Shown here: piece by piece, positions 34,071 through 43,548 of the stretch | How the letters are laid out: each line of letters starts with the position of its first letter | Position numbering within the stretch: the stretch's first letter is position 1 | Source: Aquirufa rosea | GTDB taxonomy: Bacteria > Bacteroidota > Bacteroidia > Cytophagales > Spirosomataceae | Assembly (NCBI RefSeq): GCF_004118285.1 | Contig: NZ_SDHY01000007.1 | Span: forward strand, 1-64,000 | Direction: 5' to 3' | Length of the DNA stretch: 64,000 bases | Notes under the pieces: generated by a model | What the model was told of the DNA's origin: nothing | Database searches by the model: none | The model's input: the letters and a program-made list of their open reading frames with translations, nothing else | Program-made: the position numbers and the translations under genes

Positions 34071-35720
34071 ATGAACCATACACTTTATTTACAATTCCGA
34101 AATTTATTCAATTTTCAGAGGTATGCATGGCTAATAGTCTTTTTGGTTAGCTCAAACATGCTCTTATCCCAAAAAACGTTCACTCATGCCGATAGCTTGA
34201 GAGGGAGTTTAAGGCCTGCTCGTACCTCCTACGATGTATGGCATTATGATTTGAAAGTCAAGGTAGACCCGGAAAAAACGTACATCACGGGCTCCAATAC
34301 CATTCAATTCCTAGTAAAAGAAAAAACTAGTCAAATACAGGTTGACTTATTCCAAAACTTGGCCATCGACCAAATACTTTTTGAAAACAAAGCCTTGAAG
34401 TACCATCGCGATGGAAATGCCATTTTTATTGATTTTCCGAGGGTTTTATCAGTTAAACAAAAACATCAAGTTCAAATATCCTACCAAGGTCAACCGCGGA
34501 AAGCCGTCAGGCCACCTTGGGATGGCGGTTTCTCCTGGACTAAAGACCCATCGGGTAAGCCATGGATAACTGTTTCCTGTGAAGGTCTGGGAGCCTCAGT
34601 ATGGTGGCCATGTAAAGATCATCCGGGTGATGAACCTGAGTCCATGGATATTAGGATTGAAGCACCCAAAGGACTTATGGCTGTTTCCAATGGCAATTTG
34701 ATTAGCTCTACACCTACCACCTTTGGTACAGAATACCATTGGAAAGTGCAGTACCCCATTAATACGTACAATGTCTCCATCAACATTGCTGACTATGCAC
34801 ATTGGTCTGAAAAAATGGTCCAATTGAACGGAAAGCCCTTGGATTTGGATTTTTATGTATTGAAAAATAACGAGGAAGTAGCAAAAAAACATTTTCAGCA
34901 GAGTCAGGAAATGCTACGAATTTTTGAAAAATACTTTGGCCCCTACCCTTTTCCTAAAGATGGTTATGCTTTGGTAGAGACGGATTATTGGGGTATGGAG
35001 CATCAAAGTGCTGTGGCTTATGGCAACCATTACAAAAACAATGCTTTTGGTTTTGATTTCATCATCGTGCATGAGTCGGCCCATGAGTGGTTCGGCAATT
35101 CCATTTCTTGTACTGACCATGCCGACCTCTGGATTCATGAGGCCTTGGGTACTTATGCGGAAGCTATTTATTTGGAGGAGAAGTCGGGTAAGGAAGCAGC
35201 ACAATTGTATTTGAATGGGCAAAAAAACAATATCCGTAACCGCTTCCCCATTATTGGACCTTATGGCGTAAACTATCAAAGTCCAGACTCTGATATGTAT
35301 TTTAAGGGGACATGGATGTTCCATACCTTGCGCTCCATCGTGGCAGACGATAAACTTTGGTTTAGCACCATCAAAGACTTTTGTTTGAGTTTTTACCATA
35401 AAAATACCAATGCCGAGGAAGTGTTGAATTTCTTTGAAAAGAAGCTCAAAAGAAATGTGAAGGCCATCATGAGTTTTTACTTGAACCATGCTGAAATCCC
35501 AACCTTAGTGTATCAATTAAGAGAGGTCAATGGAGGATATAACCTTCGCTACAAATGGAAAAATGTACCAGGAGACATAGACCTACCCATTGAAATTAAG
35601 CATGATCAAGGGCTTGGGGAACGTATACATCCAACAGACACCTGGCAGCAAATAAGGTTGACCGAGGCACCTCAATGGGACTTTGAACATTTTTTATTCC
35701 AAGTAGAAAAGCAGAATTAA
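34071..35720 (+). CDS. M1 family metallopeptidase (aminopeptidase)
   Basis: A zinc aminopeptidase of the gluzincin M1 family, 549 residues from ATG 34071 (a TTG just before also extends the frame). Signal-like segment WLIVFLVSSNMLLSQ near 20-34, so probably periplasmic. N-terminal beta domain with VDPEKTYITGSNTIQF, exopeptidase loop WGMEHQSAVAYGNHY (the GxMEN-like motif, here GMEH; about 307-321), zinc motif HESAHEW (His334, Glu335, His338) followed by Glu357 in LWIHEALGTYAE, the expected H-E-x-x-H-x18-E. The GMEN Asn is replaced by His, as in some leukotriene A4 hydrolase-like bacterial members. Shorter than full M1 with four domains; ends after the catalytic domain and a partial C-terminal region. 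Confidence 0.92.
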   Translation: MNHTLYLQFRNLFNFQRYAWLIVFLVSSNMLLSQKTFTHADSLRGSLRPARTSYDVWHYDLKVKVDPEKTYITGSNTIQFLVKEKTSQIQVDLFQNLAIDQILFENKALKYHRDGNAIFIDFPRVLSVKQKHQVQISYQGQPRKAVRPPWDGGFSWTKDPSGKPWITVSCEGLGASVWWPCKDHPGDEPESMDIRIEAPKGLMAVSNGNLISSTPTTFGTEYHWKVQYPINTYNVSINIADYAHWSEKMVQLNGKPLDLDFYVLKNNEEVAKKHFQQSQEMLRIFEKYFGPYPFPKDGYALVETDYWGMEHQSAVAYGNHYKNNAFGFDFIIVHESAHEWFGNSISCTDHADLWIHEALGTYAEAIYLEEKSGKEAAQLYLNGQKNNIRNRFPIIGPYGVNYQSPDSDMYFKGTWMFHTLRSIVADDKLWFSTIKDFCLSFYHKNTNAEEVLNFFEKKLKRNVKAIMSFYLNHAEIPTLVYQLREVNGGYNLRYKWKNVPGDIDLPIEIKHDQGLGERIHPTDTWQQIRLTEAPQWDFEHFLFQVEKQN

Positions 35721-35745
35721 TCAGAAAATTCTGAACAAAAACCGC

Positions 35746-35753
35746 TATTTTTG
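35746..35753 (+). promoter_or_regulatory. -7 box of purQ
   Basis: TATTTTTG fits TAnnTTTG, 23 nt before the ATG at 35777. No clear -33 element. Confidence 0.4.
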
Positions 35754-35776
35754 CACTTGAAATTTAATAGCATCTT

Positions 35777-36454
35777 ATGAAATTTGGCGTAGTAGTATTC
35801 CCTGGTTCTAATTGTGACGATGATACCGTTGGGGTTATTGAAAGTTTAGGTCATCAAGCCGTTAAACTTTGGCATAAAGAAACCAGTCTTGAAAATTCTG
35901 ATTTCATTATTCTACCTGGTGGTTTCTCATATGGAGATTATTTACGTTCAGGTGCTATTGCCCGTTTTTCACCCATCATGGATAATGTGATTAAACATGC
36001 ACAAGAGGGGGGATATTTGATGGGTATTTGCAATGGATTTCAGGTATTGGTGGAGGCGCATTTATTGCCTGGAGTTTTATTGAGAAACAATTCCCAAAAA
36101 TTCATTTCCAAGAATGTTTATTTAAAAGCTGCTACCAATCAGTCCCTGATCACACAATCTTTGGACTTAAACAAAGCTTATAAAATCCCAATTGCACATG
36201 CAGAAGGAAGGTATTTCGCAGATGAAAAGACATTAGACGAATTAAAATCCAATGACCAGATTTTATTTTATTACTGCGATGAAAACGGCCAGATAAACGA
36301 TGCTTCCAACCCAAATGGCAGTTTGTTCAACATCGCTGGTATTTGCAATGCAGGTCGTAATGTGATCGGTATGATGCCTCACCCAGAACGCGCTGCGGAT
36401 CCAGATTTATCTAATACTGATGGTTTGGAAATTTTGAAGCAATTGGTGCTTTAG
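35777..36454 (+). CDS. purQ: Phosphoribosylformylglycinamidine synthase subunit PurQ
   Basis: A 225-residue class I glutamine amidotransferase that supplies ammonia for the FGAM synthase step of purine synthesis. Seen: VVFPGSNCDDDT at the start, LPGGFSYGDYLRSGA (46-60), the nucleophile Cys85 in MGICNGFQVL, the catalytic pair His202 and Glu204 in MMPHPERAAD. The small separate PurQ implies a multi-subunit (PurL/PurQ/PurS) enzyme, whereas many bacteria use a single fused PurL; the partner genes are not in this window. Followed by a long bidirectional hairpin at 36470. Confidence 0.96.
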   Translation: MKFGVVVFPGSNCDDDTVGVIESLGHQAVKLWHKETSLENSDFIILPGGFSYGDYLRSGAIARFSPIMDNVIKHAQEGGYLMGICNGFQVLVEAHLLPGVLLRNNSQKFISKNVYLKAATNQSLITQSLDLNKAYKIPIAHAEGRYFADEKTLDELKSNDQILFYYCDENGQINDASNPNGSLFNIAGICNAGRNVIGMMPHPERAADPDLSNTDGLEILKQLVL

Positions 36455-36469
36455 ATTATAAATTATAGA

Positions 36470-36514
36470 TTATAAAAGTTAAAAGCCCTGAAATTCAGGG
36501 CTTTTAACTTTTAT
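36470..36514. terminator. Bidirectional hairpin terminator between purQ and lolA
   Basis: TTATAAAAGTTAAAAGCCC and its inverse enclose TGAAATTCA, giving a near-perfect stem of more than 20 bp with T-runs on both strands. It lies between the convergent purQ and lolA genes and can stop transcription in both directions. Confidence 0.85.
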
Positions 36515-36582
36515 AATGAAGAGAAGAATATACTTCAAACCAAAATTATTTATAATTCATAATTTACAATTCATTCAAATCC

Positions 36583-37191
36583 CTATCTCAAATCATTCAC
36601 CTCTACCCCAGGATATTGTTTCTTATCAAAAGTGAAGAATTTATCATCCAAGGATTTAGATTCGATTTTAAGCACTTTAAAGTTTTGTTTCTTACCTGCT
36701 TTGTTGATAATAGTCCATTCTTTCACGGCATGATCCGCCTTATTGATTTTAATGCTTATCTTCTGCATTTGGGAATTCTTGGAGTTGGGTACCAATTCTA
36801 CCGTGGCAGTTGAGCCTTCCTCCCCAGCCAAATTAATCTTATACGCTTTTTTGTCGAACGAATAAATCTTTGCCGGATTCAAATCATTTTCAGCAGGATC
36901 AAAGGCAGAAACGTTAACCTCATTGATTTCCTTGATATAAGTGGCTACTTCCTTCCCATTATTGAATATCTCCTGTCCAGCGGTCTTTAATCGAAACTTA
37001 GTTCCTTTGACCGAAATAGATCCATTCATAGGAGCCGCTCCTTCCGTCGCATAACTGAAACTAGCAGCAAAGGATGACATAGCTTTGTATTTCTTTTGCA
37101 TCGCATCAATGTATCCTACTGCTTTAGCAGATTGTGCATAAATAAATGTATTACAACATACTAAGGCAATAATGGCTATAATTTTCTTCAT
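36583..37191 (-). CDS. LolA-like outer membrane lipoprotein carrier
   Basis: A 202-residue periplasmic protein, signal peptide IIAIIALVCCNTFIYAQ. The mature region has the LolA beta-barrel pattern: YKAMSSFAASFSYATEG, then MNGSISVKGTKFRLKTAGQEIFNNGKEVATYIKE, where the LolA family shows K-x-R/x-F and W-like strands. LolA carries lipoproteins from the inner to the outer membrane. It lies 4 nt after ftsK on the minus strand, an order often seen in Bacteroidota. The sequence is diverged from Proteobacterial LolA, so call it LolA-like. Confidence 0.88.
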   Translation of the reverse strand: MKKIIAIIALVCCNTFIYAQSAKAVGYIDAMQKKYKAMSSFAASFSYATEGAAPMNGSISVKGTKFRLKTAGQEIFNNGKEVATYIKEINEVNVSAFDPAENDLNPAKIYSFDKKAYKINLAGEEGSTATVELVPNSKNSQMQKISIKINKADHAVKEWTIINKAGKKQNFKVLKIESKSLDDKFFTFDKKQYPGVEVNDLR

Positions 37192-37195
37192 GGTT

Positions 37196-39673
37196 TTATG
37201 ATAAATTTTTCAAAATCTCTTCTAATTCTGTTTCACTCTTTACTAATACATCTCGAGCCTTGGATCCTCCAAAAGAACCTACAATTCCGGCCGCCTCTAA
37301 CTGATCTATTAATCTTCCAGCCCGATTATATCCTAATTTTAATTTACGCTGAATTAAGGACGTAGATCCCTGCTGATGCATCACCACTAATCGGGCTGCT
37401 TCATCAAAAAAGGAATCACGATTACTCAAATCCAGATCTCCACGCTCCTGTCCACCCGTCTCCTCCGAATCTGGCTCTGGCAGTAAGTACGCCGATGCAT
37501 ATCCTTGCTGATTGCCAATAAATTCACATATTTCCTCCACCTCTGGTGTATCCACAAAAGCACATTGTAAACGAATCACCTCAGAACCTAGGGACAATAA
37601 CATGTCTCCTTGACCCACCAACTGATCCGCTCCTCCCGCATCTAAAATAGTTCGAGAGTCAATCTTCGACATAACTTTGAAAGACAATCGAGCTGGGAAG
37701 TTTGCTTTAATAGTACCCGTAATGACATTCACAGATGGTCTTTGCGTTGCCACCACCAAGTGAATACCAATAGCACGTGCTAATTGAGCCAATCGGGCAA
37801 TTGGGTGTTCAACCTCTTTACCAGCAGTCAACATCAAATCGGCCAACTCGTCAATCACCAAGACAATGTAGGGCATGAAATCGTGCTCATTGGGATTCAA
37901 ACGACGATTAATGAATTTTTGATTGTACTCTTTGATATTTCTACAACCCGCGTCTTTCAACTTATCATAACGCAAATCCATTTCCTTACACAAGGAATTC
38001 AACGTATTCACCACCTTTTTGGTGTCTGTAATAATCGCCTCCTCTGAGTCTGGCAAACAAGCTAAAAAGTGCCTTTCCAACTTATTGAACAAAGATAACT
38101 CGACCTTCTTCGGATCTACCAAAACAAACTTTAAAGTAGCTGGATGCTTTTTATAAATCAATGAAGTCAGGAGCATATTGAGACCTACCGACTTCCCTTG
38201 ACCCGTAGCACCAGCCATCAACAAGTGTGGCATCTTGGCTAAATCTGCTACAAAAATCTCATTAGAGATGGTTTTGCCTAAAGTAACCGGTAAATCAAAG
38301 TTAGACTTTTGGAATTTCTCCGAACCTATCACCGCCCTAACTGGCACCATCTCCCGATTCTTATTCGCTACCTCAATACCTATGGTATTTTTACCTGGCA
38401 TTTGACCAATAATACGAACTCCCATAGCCGCAAGGGAAAGCGATAAATCATCCTCAAGGGAAGTAATTTTACTTACTCGGACTCCAGCCTTTGGAACAAT
38501 TTCATATAAAGTTACCGTTGGACCAATGGTCGCTTCAATCTTAGAAATACCAATGCCGTAATATTGAAGCGTCTCAACAATCTTCTCTTTATTTTCCTTC
38601 AACTCATCCATGGTCACTTGAGTTGTTTGATTTTTTACATCATACTCCTTCAATAAATCCAAGGTTGGGTATTGGTATTTAGGTAAATCGGCCGTTGGGT
38701 CATACAATCCAAATTGAGCTACCAAATCATTCGCCTTCGTTTCAGTAGTAGTCTCCTCTTGCTCATCCACTGGGGCATTAGGCTCTACCTCTGCCACTTT
38801 ATAGGTAAAGGTCAAATCGTCTTCTACCGGAGCTTCAGGTATCTCATGATTCGATAGCTCCTCATCTATGTCAATTTCTTCAGTAGCGACGCTCGACTTC
38901 AAAGGTGGCACGATGGGCCTAAACTCCTCTAAATCATCATTATCCACATGAATACTTGGTTCCTCATCAAATAAATCTTCCTCAAACAAAGCATCCTCAG
39001 CAGCAGCTGTGGCTCCTTCCACTGGCGCTTCTGTACCAGGAAGCACTTCCTTTACAGCCTGAACCTTTGGTTTAGGATTTAATTGATAGAATAAAATAAT
39101 GAAAACTAAGCCTACGAATAGGATGACAAAAATTGACATGTAGCCAATCAACTGATGTAGCTTTTCATTCAGAAAATAACCAACGCCACCACCTAAAGAA
39201 TGAGGTAAATCTAACTGATAGGATAGAAATCCTAAAACTAAACTTCCCCAAATCACATAAAAAAGCACCTGCCAGGACAGTCGGTCCACCGAATAAATTT
39301 CCTTTCTAAAACCCACTTTTAAGGCAGACAATAAAAATAGAGGAACTAATAAAACGGATGACCATCCAAATGTCCTAAACAAAAAGAAATGGGCGATTTT
39401 GGCGCCTAAAAGTCCTGCCAAATTTTTAACAGGTATATCTGATCCGTCAATCACTTCCAAGGCGTTTCGCTCTACTTCACTTTGATCCGCTACACCTACA
39501 AAAAAACTAGAAGCAAATGATATCAGTAATAACAAACCCGTTAAAACTAAAAAAAGAGCCAAGATTAAACGAATTCTAGCTGTCAATTCTCCTCTCTTAA
39601 CAGACTCTTTGTGGCTATCTTTTTCAAAGTTCAGTTGTAGAGTATTGCTAGGACTAGTAATCTTTTTGGCCAT
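37196..39673 (-). CDS. ftsK: DNA translocase FtsK
   Basis: An 825-residue membrane-bound double-stranded DNA pump acting in chromosome segregation at the septum, usually with XerCD at dif. About four N-terminal transmembrane helices (LILALFLVLTGLLLLISF near 31-48 and others to about 195), an acidic low-complexity linker (about 205-320), then the motor: Walker A GATGQGKSVGLN, Walker B type PYIVLVIDELADLM, and LARAIGIHLVVATQRPSVNV. C-terminal gamma winged helix: DEAARLVVMHQQGSTSLIQRK to GIVGSFGGSKARDVLV, which reads oriented sites. A candidate partner recombinase is encoded at 47164. Upstream of lolA. Confidence 0.95.
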   Translation of the reverse strand: MAKKITSPSNTLQLNFEKDSHKESVKRGELTARIRLILALFLVLTGLLLLISFASSFFVGVADQSEVERNALEVIDGSDIPVKNLAGLLGAKIAHFFLFRTFGWSSVLLVPLFLLSALKVGFRKEIYSVDRLSWQVLFYVIWGSLVLGFLSYQLDLPHSLGGGVGYFLNEKLHQLIGYMSIFVILFVGLVFIILFYQLNPKPKVQAVKEVLPGTEAPVEGATAAAEDALFEEDLFDEEPSIHVDNDDLEEFRPIVPPLKSSVATEEIDIDEELSNHEIPEAPVEDDLTFTYKVAEVEPNAPVDEQEETTTETKANDLVAQFGLYDPTADLPKYQYPTLDLLKEYDVKNQTTQVTMDELKENKEKIVETLQYYGIGISKIEATIGPTVTLYEIVPKAGVRVSKITSLEDDLSLSLAAMGVRIIGQMPGKNTIGIEVANKNREMVPVRAVIGSEKFQKSNFDLPVTLGKTISNEIFVADLAKMPHLLMAGATGQGKSVGLNMLLTSLIYKKHPATLKFVLVDPKKVELSLFNKLERHFLACLPDSEEAIITDTKKVVNTLNSLCKEMDLRYDKLKDAGCRNIKEYNQKFINRRLNPNEHDFMPYIVLVIDELADLMLTAGKEVEHPIARLAQLARAIGIHLVVATQRPSVNVITGTIKANFPARLSFKVMSKIDSRTILDAGGADQLVGQGDMLLSLGSEVIRLQCAFVDTPEVEEICEFIGNQQGYASAYLLPEPDSEETGGQERGDLDLSNRDSFFDEAARLVVMHQQGSTSLIQRKLKLGYNRAGRLIDQLEAAGIVGSFGGSKARDVLVKSETELEEILKNLS

Positions 39674-39736
39674 AGAGGTGTGGAATGATTGCTTTACGTA
39701 AATTTCGCTTTTTTGATTCGATTTACAAAATCATTT

Positions 39737-40771
39737 TTATAGTCCTGAATGAATGATCCTTTGATTGATTTCCTTAATCAAACCAGGGCCTTCATAGATG
39801 AAACCCGTATATACCTGAACCAAACTAGCGCCGGCCTTGAGCTTGTCCAATGCATCCTCTGCCGAGTGTATTCCTCCTACTCCAATGATGGGTATTTTCC
39901 CGTCGGAATGTTGATGTAAATAAGCAATTACCTCCGTAGAACGCTGGGTCAATGGCTTTCCACTTAAACCTCCTGCTTCTTGTTTCAAACTCTCGATGGA
40001 ACTCAACCCTTCCCTTGAAAGTGTAGTATTGGTGGCAATGATACCTGCCAAATGTGTCTCCTGAACGATTTCCAATACATCGTCTAATTGCTCATTGGTC
40101 AAATCGGGTGCAATTTTCAACAATATTGGCTTAGGTATGGACTTGGCAGCATTCAAATCCTGCAAGCGACTCAGTAATTTTTTCAGAGGTTCTTTCTCCT
40201 GCAAATCACGCAAATTGGGAGTATTGGGAGAACTTACATTAACCACAAAGTAATCCACCACATCAAATAGCGCCTCAAAACCCAAGCAATAATCCTCCTC
40301 CGCTAACTCATTGGGGGTAAGTTTGTTCTTTCCTAAATTCCCTCCGATAATCACCTTTGAAGTACGTCGCTGCAATCGAGCTTTCATCGCTTCCAATCCT
40401 TCATTATTAAAACCCATACGGTTGATTAATGCATGATCTGCTGGCAAACGAAATAGCCTGGGTTTCGGATTACCATCCTGTGGCTTGGGTGTAACTGTCC
40501 CCACTTCTATGAATCCAAAACCCAGATTAGCCAATTCATCCACCATGGAGGCATTTTTATCAAAGCCTGCTGCTAGACCTACTGGATTGGGAAATTGAAT
40601 ACCAAATACGGTCCTCGACAAACGAGGATCTTCCACCTGATACCAAGAGCGAACCAAGGATTTGACACCAGGAATCTTCATCAAAAAACGTAAGCTGTCG
40701 GCTACCCAATAGTGAGCTTTTTCCGGGCTCATTAAAAACAACAGAGGTTTAAGGATGTATTGGTATAGCAT
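39737..40771 (-). CDS. pyrD: Dihydroorotate dehydrogenase (quinone), class 2
   Basis: A 344-residue FMN enzyme oxidising dihydroorotate to orotate with quinone, in pyrimidine synthesis at the inner membrane. The N-terminal helical extension ([21 protein letters not shown]) typical of class 2 is present. Then [17 protein letters not shown] (about 60-76), [21 protein letters not shown] (about 83-103), [12 protein letters not shown], and the catalytic Ser in [16 protein letters not shown] (about 176-191). FMN-binding [26 protein letters not shown] is near the C-terminus. Length normal. Monocistronic, 63 nt upstream of ftsK in genome order. Confidence 0.96.
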   Translation of the reverse strand: MLYQYILKPLLFLMSPEKAHYWVADSLRFLMKIPGVKSLVRSWYQVEDPRLSRTVFGIQFPNPVGLAAGFDKNASMVDELANLGFGFIEVGTVTPKPQDGNPKPRLFRLPADHALINRMGFNNEGLEAMKARLQRRTSKVIIGGNLGKNKLTPNELAEEDYCLGFEALFDVVDYFVVNVSSPNTPNLRDLQEKEPLKKLLSRLQDLNAAKSIPKPILLKIAPDLTNEQLDDVLEIVQETHLAGIIATNTTLSREGLSSIESLKQEAGGLSGKPLTQRSTEVIAYLHQHSDGKIPIIGVGGIHSAEDALDKLKAGASLVQVYTGFIYEGPGLIKEINQRIIHSGL

Positions 40772-40945
40772 AGAAGAAGAATTTCAGGCAAAAATACAAA
40801 AATTGAACTAGATAGCGGAATGCATTTGGGCTTTAATCCCAATTTGATTTTTGTTACAATTTTCAGCTTGGGACGATGCATACTTCCAAAAAAAACTTAA
40901 ATTTAATATCATTCCCACAATCAAGCATTTAAAATCAAATAGCCT

Positions 40946-41908
40946 ATGTTAAGTCGTGTAGCCAATTCCATTTACTGGATGAATCGATATATAGAGAGGG
41001 CAGACAATTACGCTCGCTTTATTTCAGTCAATTTCAACCTTGCGCTGGACCTTCCTCCCAATGTTCCAGAACAATGGGAGCCTCTCATAGTGGCTACTGC
41101 CGACCACTTTAATTTCTTTGAACATTATTCGGAGGCCAATCGAGAGAACGTATTGCACTACATGACTTTTGATATTAAAAATCCAAATTCCATCATTTCT
41201 TGCCTCTATTGTGCTCGGGAAAATGCCCGAACCATTCGTGAAAGTATTTCCAAAGAGATGTGGGAATATGTCAACCAAATTTATTGGAAGGTCAAAGACA
41301 AAGTAGAAGGAAGTAAAAATTGGGAAATTTCTCGCTATCAAGGCTTTCTGGAAGAAATCAAATCTGGTAGCCAATTGTTTTATGGTATTGTGGACTCAAC
41401 CATTACGCGAGGAGAGGCTTGGCACTTCGGACAGTTGGGTAAACTATTAGAAAGGGCAGACAAAACCACTCGATTTCTAGACGTTAAATACTTCACCTTA
41501 CTTCCCGATGTCAATGAAATAGGTTCTCCCTTAGACCTATTGCTTTGGTCTGCCGTATTAAAATCAGTCTCAGCCTATAATATGTTCCGTCAGCAATACA
41601 AGGTGGTGAACCCAACTCATATCGTTGAATTTTTGATTTTGGATAAAAACTTTCCAAGGTCCGTTGTGCATTGCCTGAAAGAAGCTCAAGCATCCCTATA
41701 CGCTATTTCAGGCACATCTTCTGAAAATGGATTCTCCAATTTGGCCGAGAAAAAACTATCCAAACTGCTCTCAGAGGTAGAATTCACAGAAATAGATGAT
41801 ATTCTCAGTACAGGTTTACATCAATACCTAGATAATTTTCAAATTAGAAATAATCAGGTAGGTGAAGCCATATTCAATACCTATTTCGACCTAAAACCAG
41901 TTAGCTAA
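40946..41908 (+). CDS. Alpha-E domain-containing protein
   Basis: A 320-residue all-helical alpha-E domain protein (COG2307). Seen: LSRVANSIYWMNRYIERADN (1-20), a highly conserved start, ENARTIRESISKEMWEYVNQ (about 92-111), GEAWHFGQLGKLLERADKTTRFLD (about 155-178) and the C-terminal helical bundle. The family nearly always neighbours a circularly permuted ATP-grasp protein, a transglutaminase and sometimes the Anbu peptidase; two of these three follow here. Start codon at 40946 follows a 174-nt region; no convincing promoter box found. The ATP-grasp gene is missing on the 5' side, where pyrD is transcribed away. Confidence 0.93.
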   Translation: MLSRVANSIYWMNRYIERADNYARFISVNFNLALDLPPNVPEQWEPLIVATADHFNFFEHYSEANRENVLHYMTFDIKNPNSIISCLYCARENARTIRESISKEMWEYVNQIYWKVKDKVEGSKNWEISRYQGFLEEIKSGSQLFYGIVDSTITRGEAWHFGQLGKLLERADKTTRFLDVKYFTLLPDVNEIGSPLDLLLWSAVLKSVSAYNMFRQQYKVVNPTHIVEFLILDKNFPRSVVHCLKEAQASLYAISGTSSENGFSNLAEKKLSKLLSEVEFTEIDDILSTGLHQYLDNFQIRNNQVGEAIFNTYFDLKPVS

Positions 41909-41931
41909 GCCCAGGCTTGATTTAAAATTTG

Positions 41932-41939
41932 TATTTTTG
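41932..41939 (+). promoter_or_regulatory. Possible internal -7 box before Anbu gene
   Basis: TATTTTTG, 24 nt after the alpha-E stop and 23 nt before the ATG at 41963. It would allow the peptidase and transglutaminase to be expressed separately. Confidence 0.4.
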
Positions 41940-41962
41940 CGCACATTTTTGATTTGCATCTC

Positions 41963-42697
41963 ATGACATTTTGCCTAGGAATAAAAGTGAAAGAAGGCTT
42001 GGTGGCCATCGCTGATACCCGGATAACAGCTGGAAACGAAGTTTATTCCAATAAGAAAATATCCATCCACGAAGTTCAAAATCATAGTCTTTTCATCATG
42101 ACTGCGGGATTGCGCTCCGTACGTGATAAAGCTGTAACCTATTTTAACCAAGCTATTGAAAAAGAGGAAGCCAATTATGATTTTATGTTTGAAGCAGCTA
42201 CGGCCTTTGGCAATATGCTAAAGAAAGTAGCAGCAGAGGACCGAGATAACTTGGAAAAAGAAGGATACCATTTCAACTTACATGCATTAGTTGGCGGACA
42301 AATGTCCAAAGACCCTGAACATAAATTGTTCTTAATTTTCCCAGAAGGCAATTGGATTGAAATAAATGAAGGATTAAAATATCAAATCATTGGTAATTCG
42401 AATTACGGTAAACCTCTACTAAATCGAAACTTGACGGCAGAAACTTCCTTAAAAGATGCACTCAAAATGGGCTTTCTATCCTTTGACGCTACTCAAGTTA
42501 GTTCAAATGACGTGGATTATCCCATTGACGTGGTTGTTTATGAAAAGAACAGCTTTCATGCCAAAGAGATCAGACTGACGAAAGCAGATATGCAAAATAT
42601 TTCAGATGATTGGAATCTAGCCTTACGCAAATCATTGGAGGGAATCGATGAAAAATGGATGGAAAGTCTTATATCGCTTAATTCTTCCGAGGCATGA
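41963..42697 (+). CDS. Anbu-type proteasome-like peptidase
   Basis: A 244-residue self-compartmentalising peptidase of the Anbu (ancestral beta subunit, COG3484) type. The start at ATG 41963, rather than an upstream TTG at 41954, makes the N-terminus MTFCLGIKVK, so Met removal would expose the Thr nucleophile as in proteasomal peptidases. Asp18 in AIADTR and Lys31/32 in YSNKKI fit the proteasome catalytic Asp17 and Lys33 roles. Further family features: TAGLRSVRDKA, LVGGQMSKDPEHKLFLIFPEGNWIEI, and YPIDVVVYE near the end. Anbu is usually co-encoded with alpha-E, transglutaminase and ATP-grasp proteins. It overlaps the transglutaminase start by ATGA. Substrate unknown. Confidence 0.9.
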   Translation: MTFCLGIKVKEGLVAIADTRITAGNEVYSNKKISIHEVQNHSLFIMTAGLRSVRDKAVTYFNQAIEKEEANYDFMFEAATAFGNMLKKVAAEDRDNLEKEGYHFNLHALVGGQMSKDPEHKLFLIFPEGNWIEINEGLKYQIIGNSNYGKPLLNRNLTAETSLKDALKMGFLSFDATQVSSNDVDYPIDVVVYEKNSFHAKEIRLTKADMQNISDDWNLALRKSLEGIDEKWMESLISLNSSEA

Positions 42698-43548
42698 TCG
42701 CACATATACTGCATCGCTTGTCATACCAATACAGTGATTTTGTCACGCTGGATCCGCACACTTTGTACTTGCATCCTAGAAAGAGTTCCATGTTGACAAT
42801 CAATTCCTTCAGCTTGGAAATTCAGCCTTGGCCTGTGCAGATTTCGAAGAATTTGGACCCTGAGGGAAACATTCAAAATATCCTGTTTTTCAAAGAACCT
42901 ACTCGGCATTTGGACATTTACATGGAAGCGGTAGTGGAAACCACAGAATTTAATCCGTTCGATTTTGTCTATTTCCCATTTGAAAGTCAAAAACTTCCCC
43001 TACAATATACTCCTAGCTACCAGAGAACCTTAAGTCCTTATTTATCTCAAGAAACTGTTCACCCTACTATTTATACTTTTGCCCAGCAATTGGCACAAGA
43101 AGCCCAGTCAGACACCCCCACTTTTTTAGCCTCCTTAAATGAATTCATTTTCCAAAATTTCGAATATGAAATCCGTGAAGAAGGGGCGCCTCACAGTCCT
43201 GAAATTACCCTTTCGCAAAGAAAAGGTTCTTGCAGAGATTATGCTGTACTTTTTGCGGCAATCTGTCGAGCCATGGGCTTAGCTACGCGCTTTGTATCAG
43301 GTTATTACATTGGACCAGCTCCCGTAGATATGCCCAATCAAACGCACCATTTGCATGCTTGGGTGGAAGTTTATTTACCGGGAGGTGGTTGGCGTGGCTA
43401 TGACCCTACCCAGCATGAGGTAGTATCTGGGAATCACATACCTTTGGCGGCTTCTTGCTTACCTGAGGAAATCACACCAGTTTATGGCACATACCGCGGT
43501 ATTGCCTTGTCAAATTTGAGCACGGATGTGAAAATTGAGCGAATTTAA
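42694..43548 (+). CDS. Transglutaminase family protein
   Basis: A 284-residue cysteine protease-like protein with an N-terminal bacterial transglutaminase-like domain (about 5-90, HILHRLSYQYSDFVTLDPH) and a core with Cys180 (QRKGSCRDYAVLFA), His221 (THHLHAWVEVYL) and Asp237 (GYDPTQ), the expected triad. No signal peptide. Together with the alpha-E and Anbu genes it forms the standard set. Start ATG overlaps the Anbu stop. Its stop shares TTAA with the convergent mlaE gene. It probably acts on peptides or isopeptide bonds in the cytoplasm, an inference from family context. Confidence 0.92.
   Translation: MIAHILHRLSYQYSDFVTLDPHTLYLHPRKSSMLTINSFSLEIQPWPVQISKNLDPEGNIQNILFFKEPTRHLDIYMEAVVETTEFNPFDFVYFPFESQKLPLQYTPSYQRTLSPYLSQETVHPTIYTFAQQLAQEAQSDTPTFLASLNEFIFQNFEYEIREEGAPHSPEITLSQRKGSCRDYAVLFAAICRAMGLATRFVSGYYIGPAPVDMPNQTHHLHAWVEVYLPGGGWRGYDPTQHEVVSGNHIPLAASCLPEEITPVYGTYRGIALSNLSTDVKIERI

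Noticed and set aside
34914-35489. 191-codon minus-strand ORF
   Set aside because: Shadow of the M1 peptidase, which has clear catalytic motifs on the plus strand.
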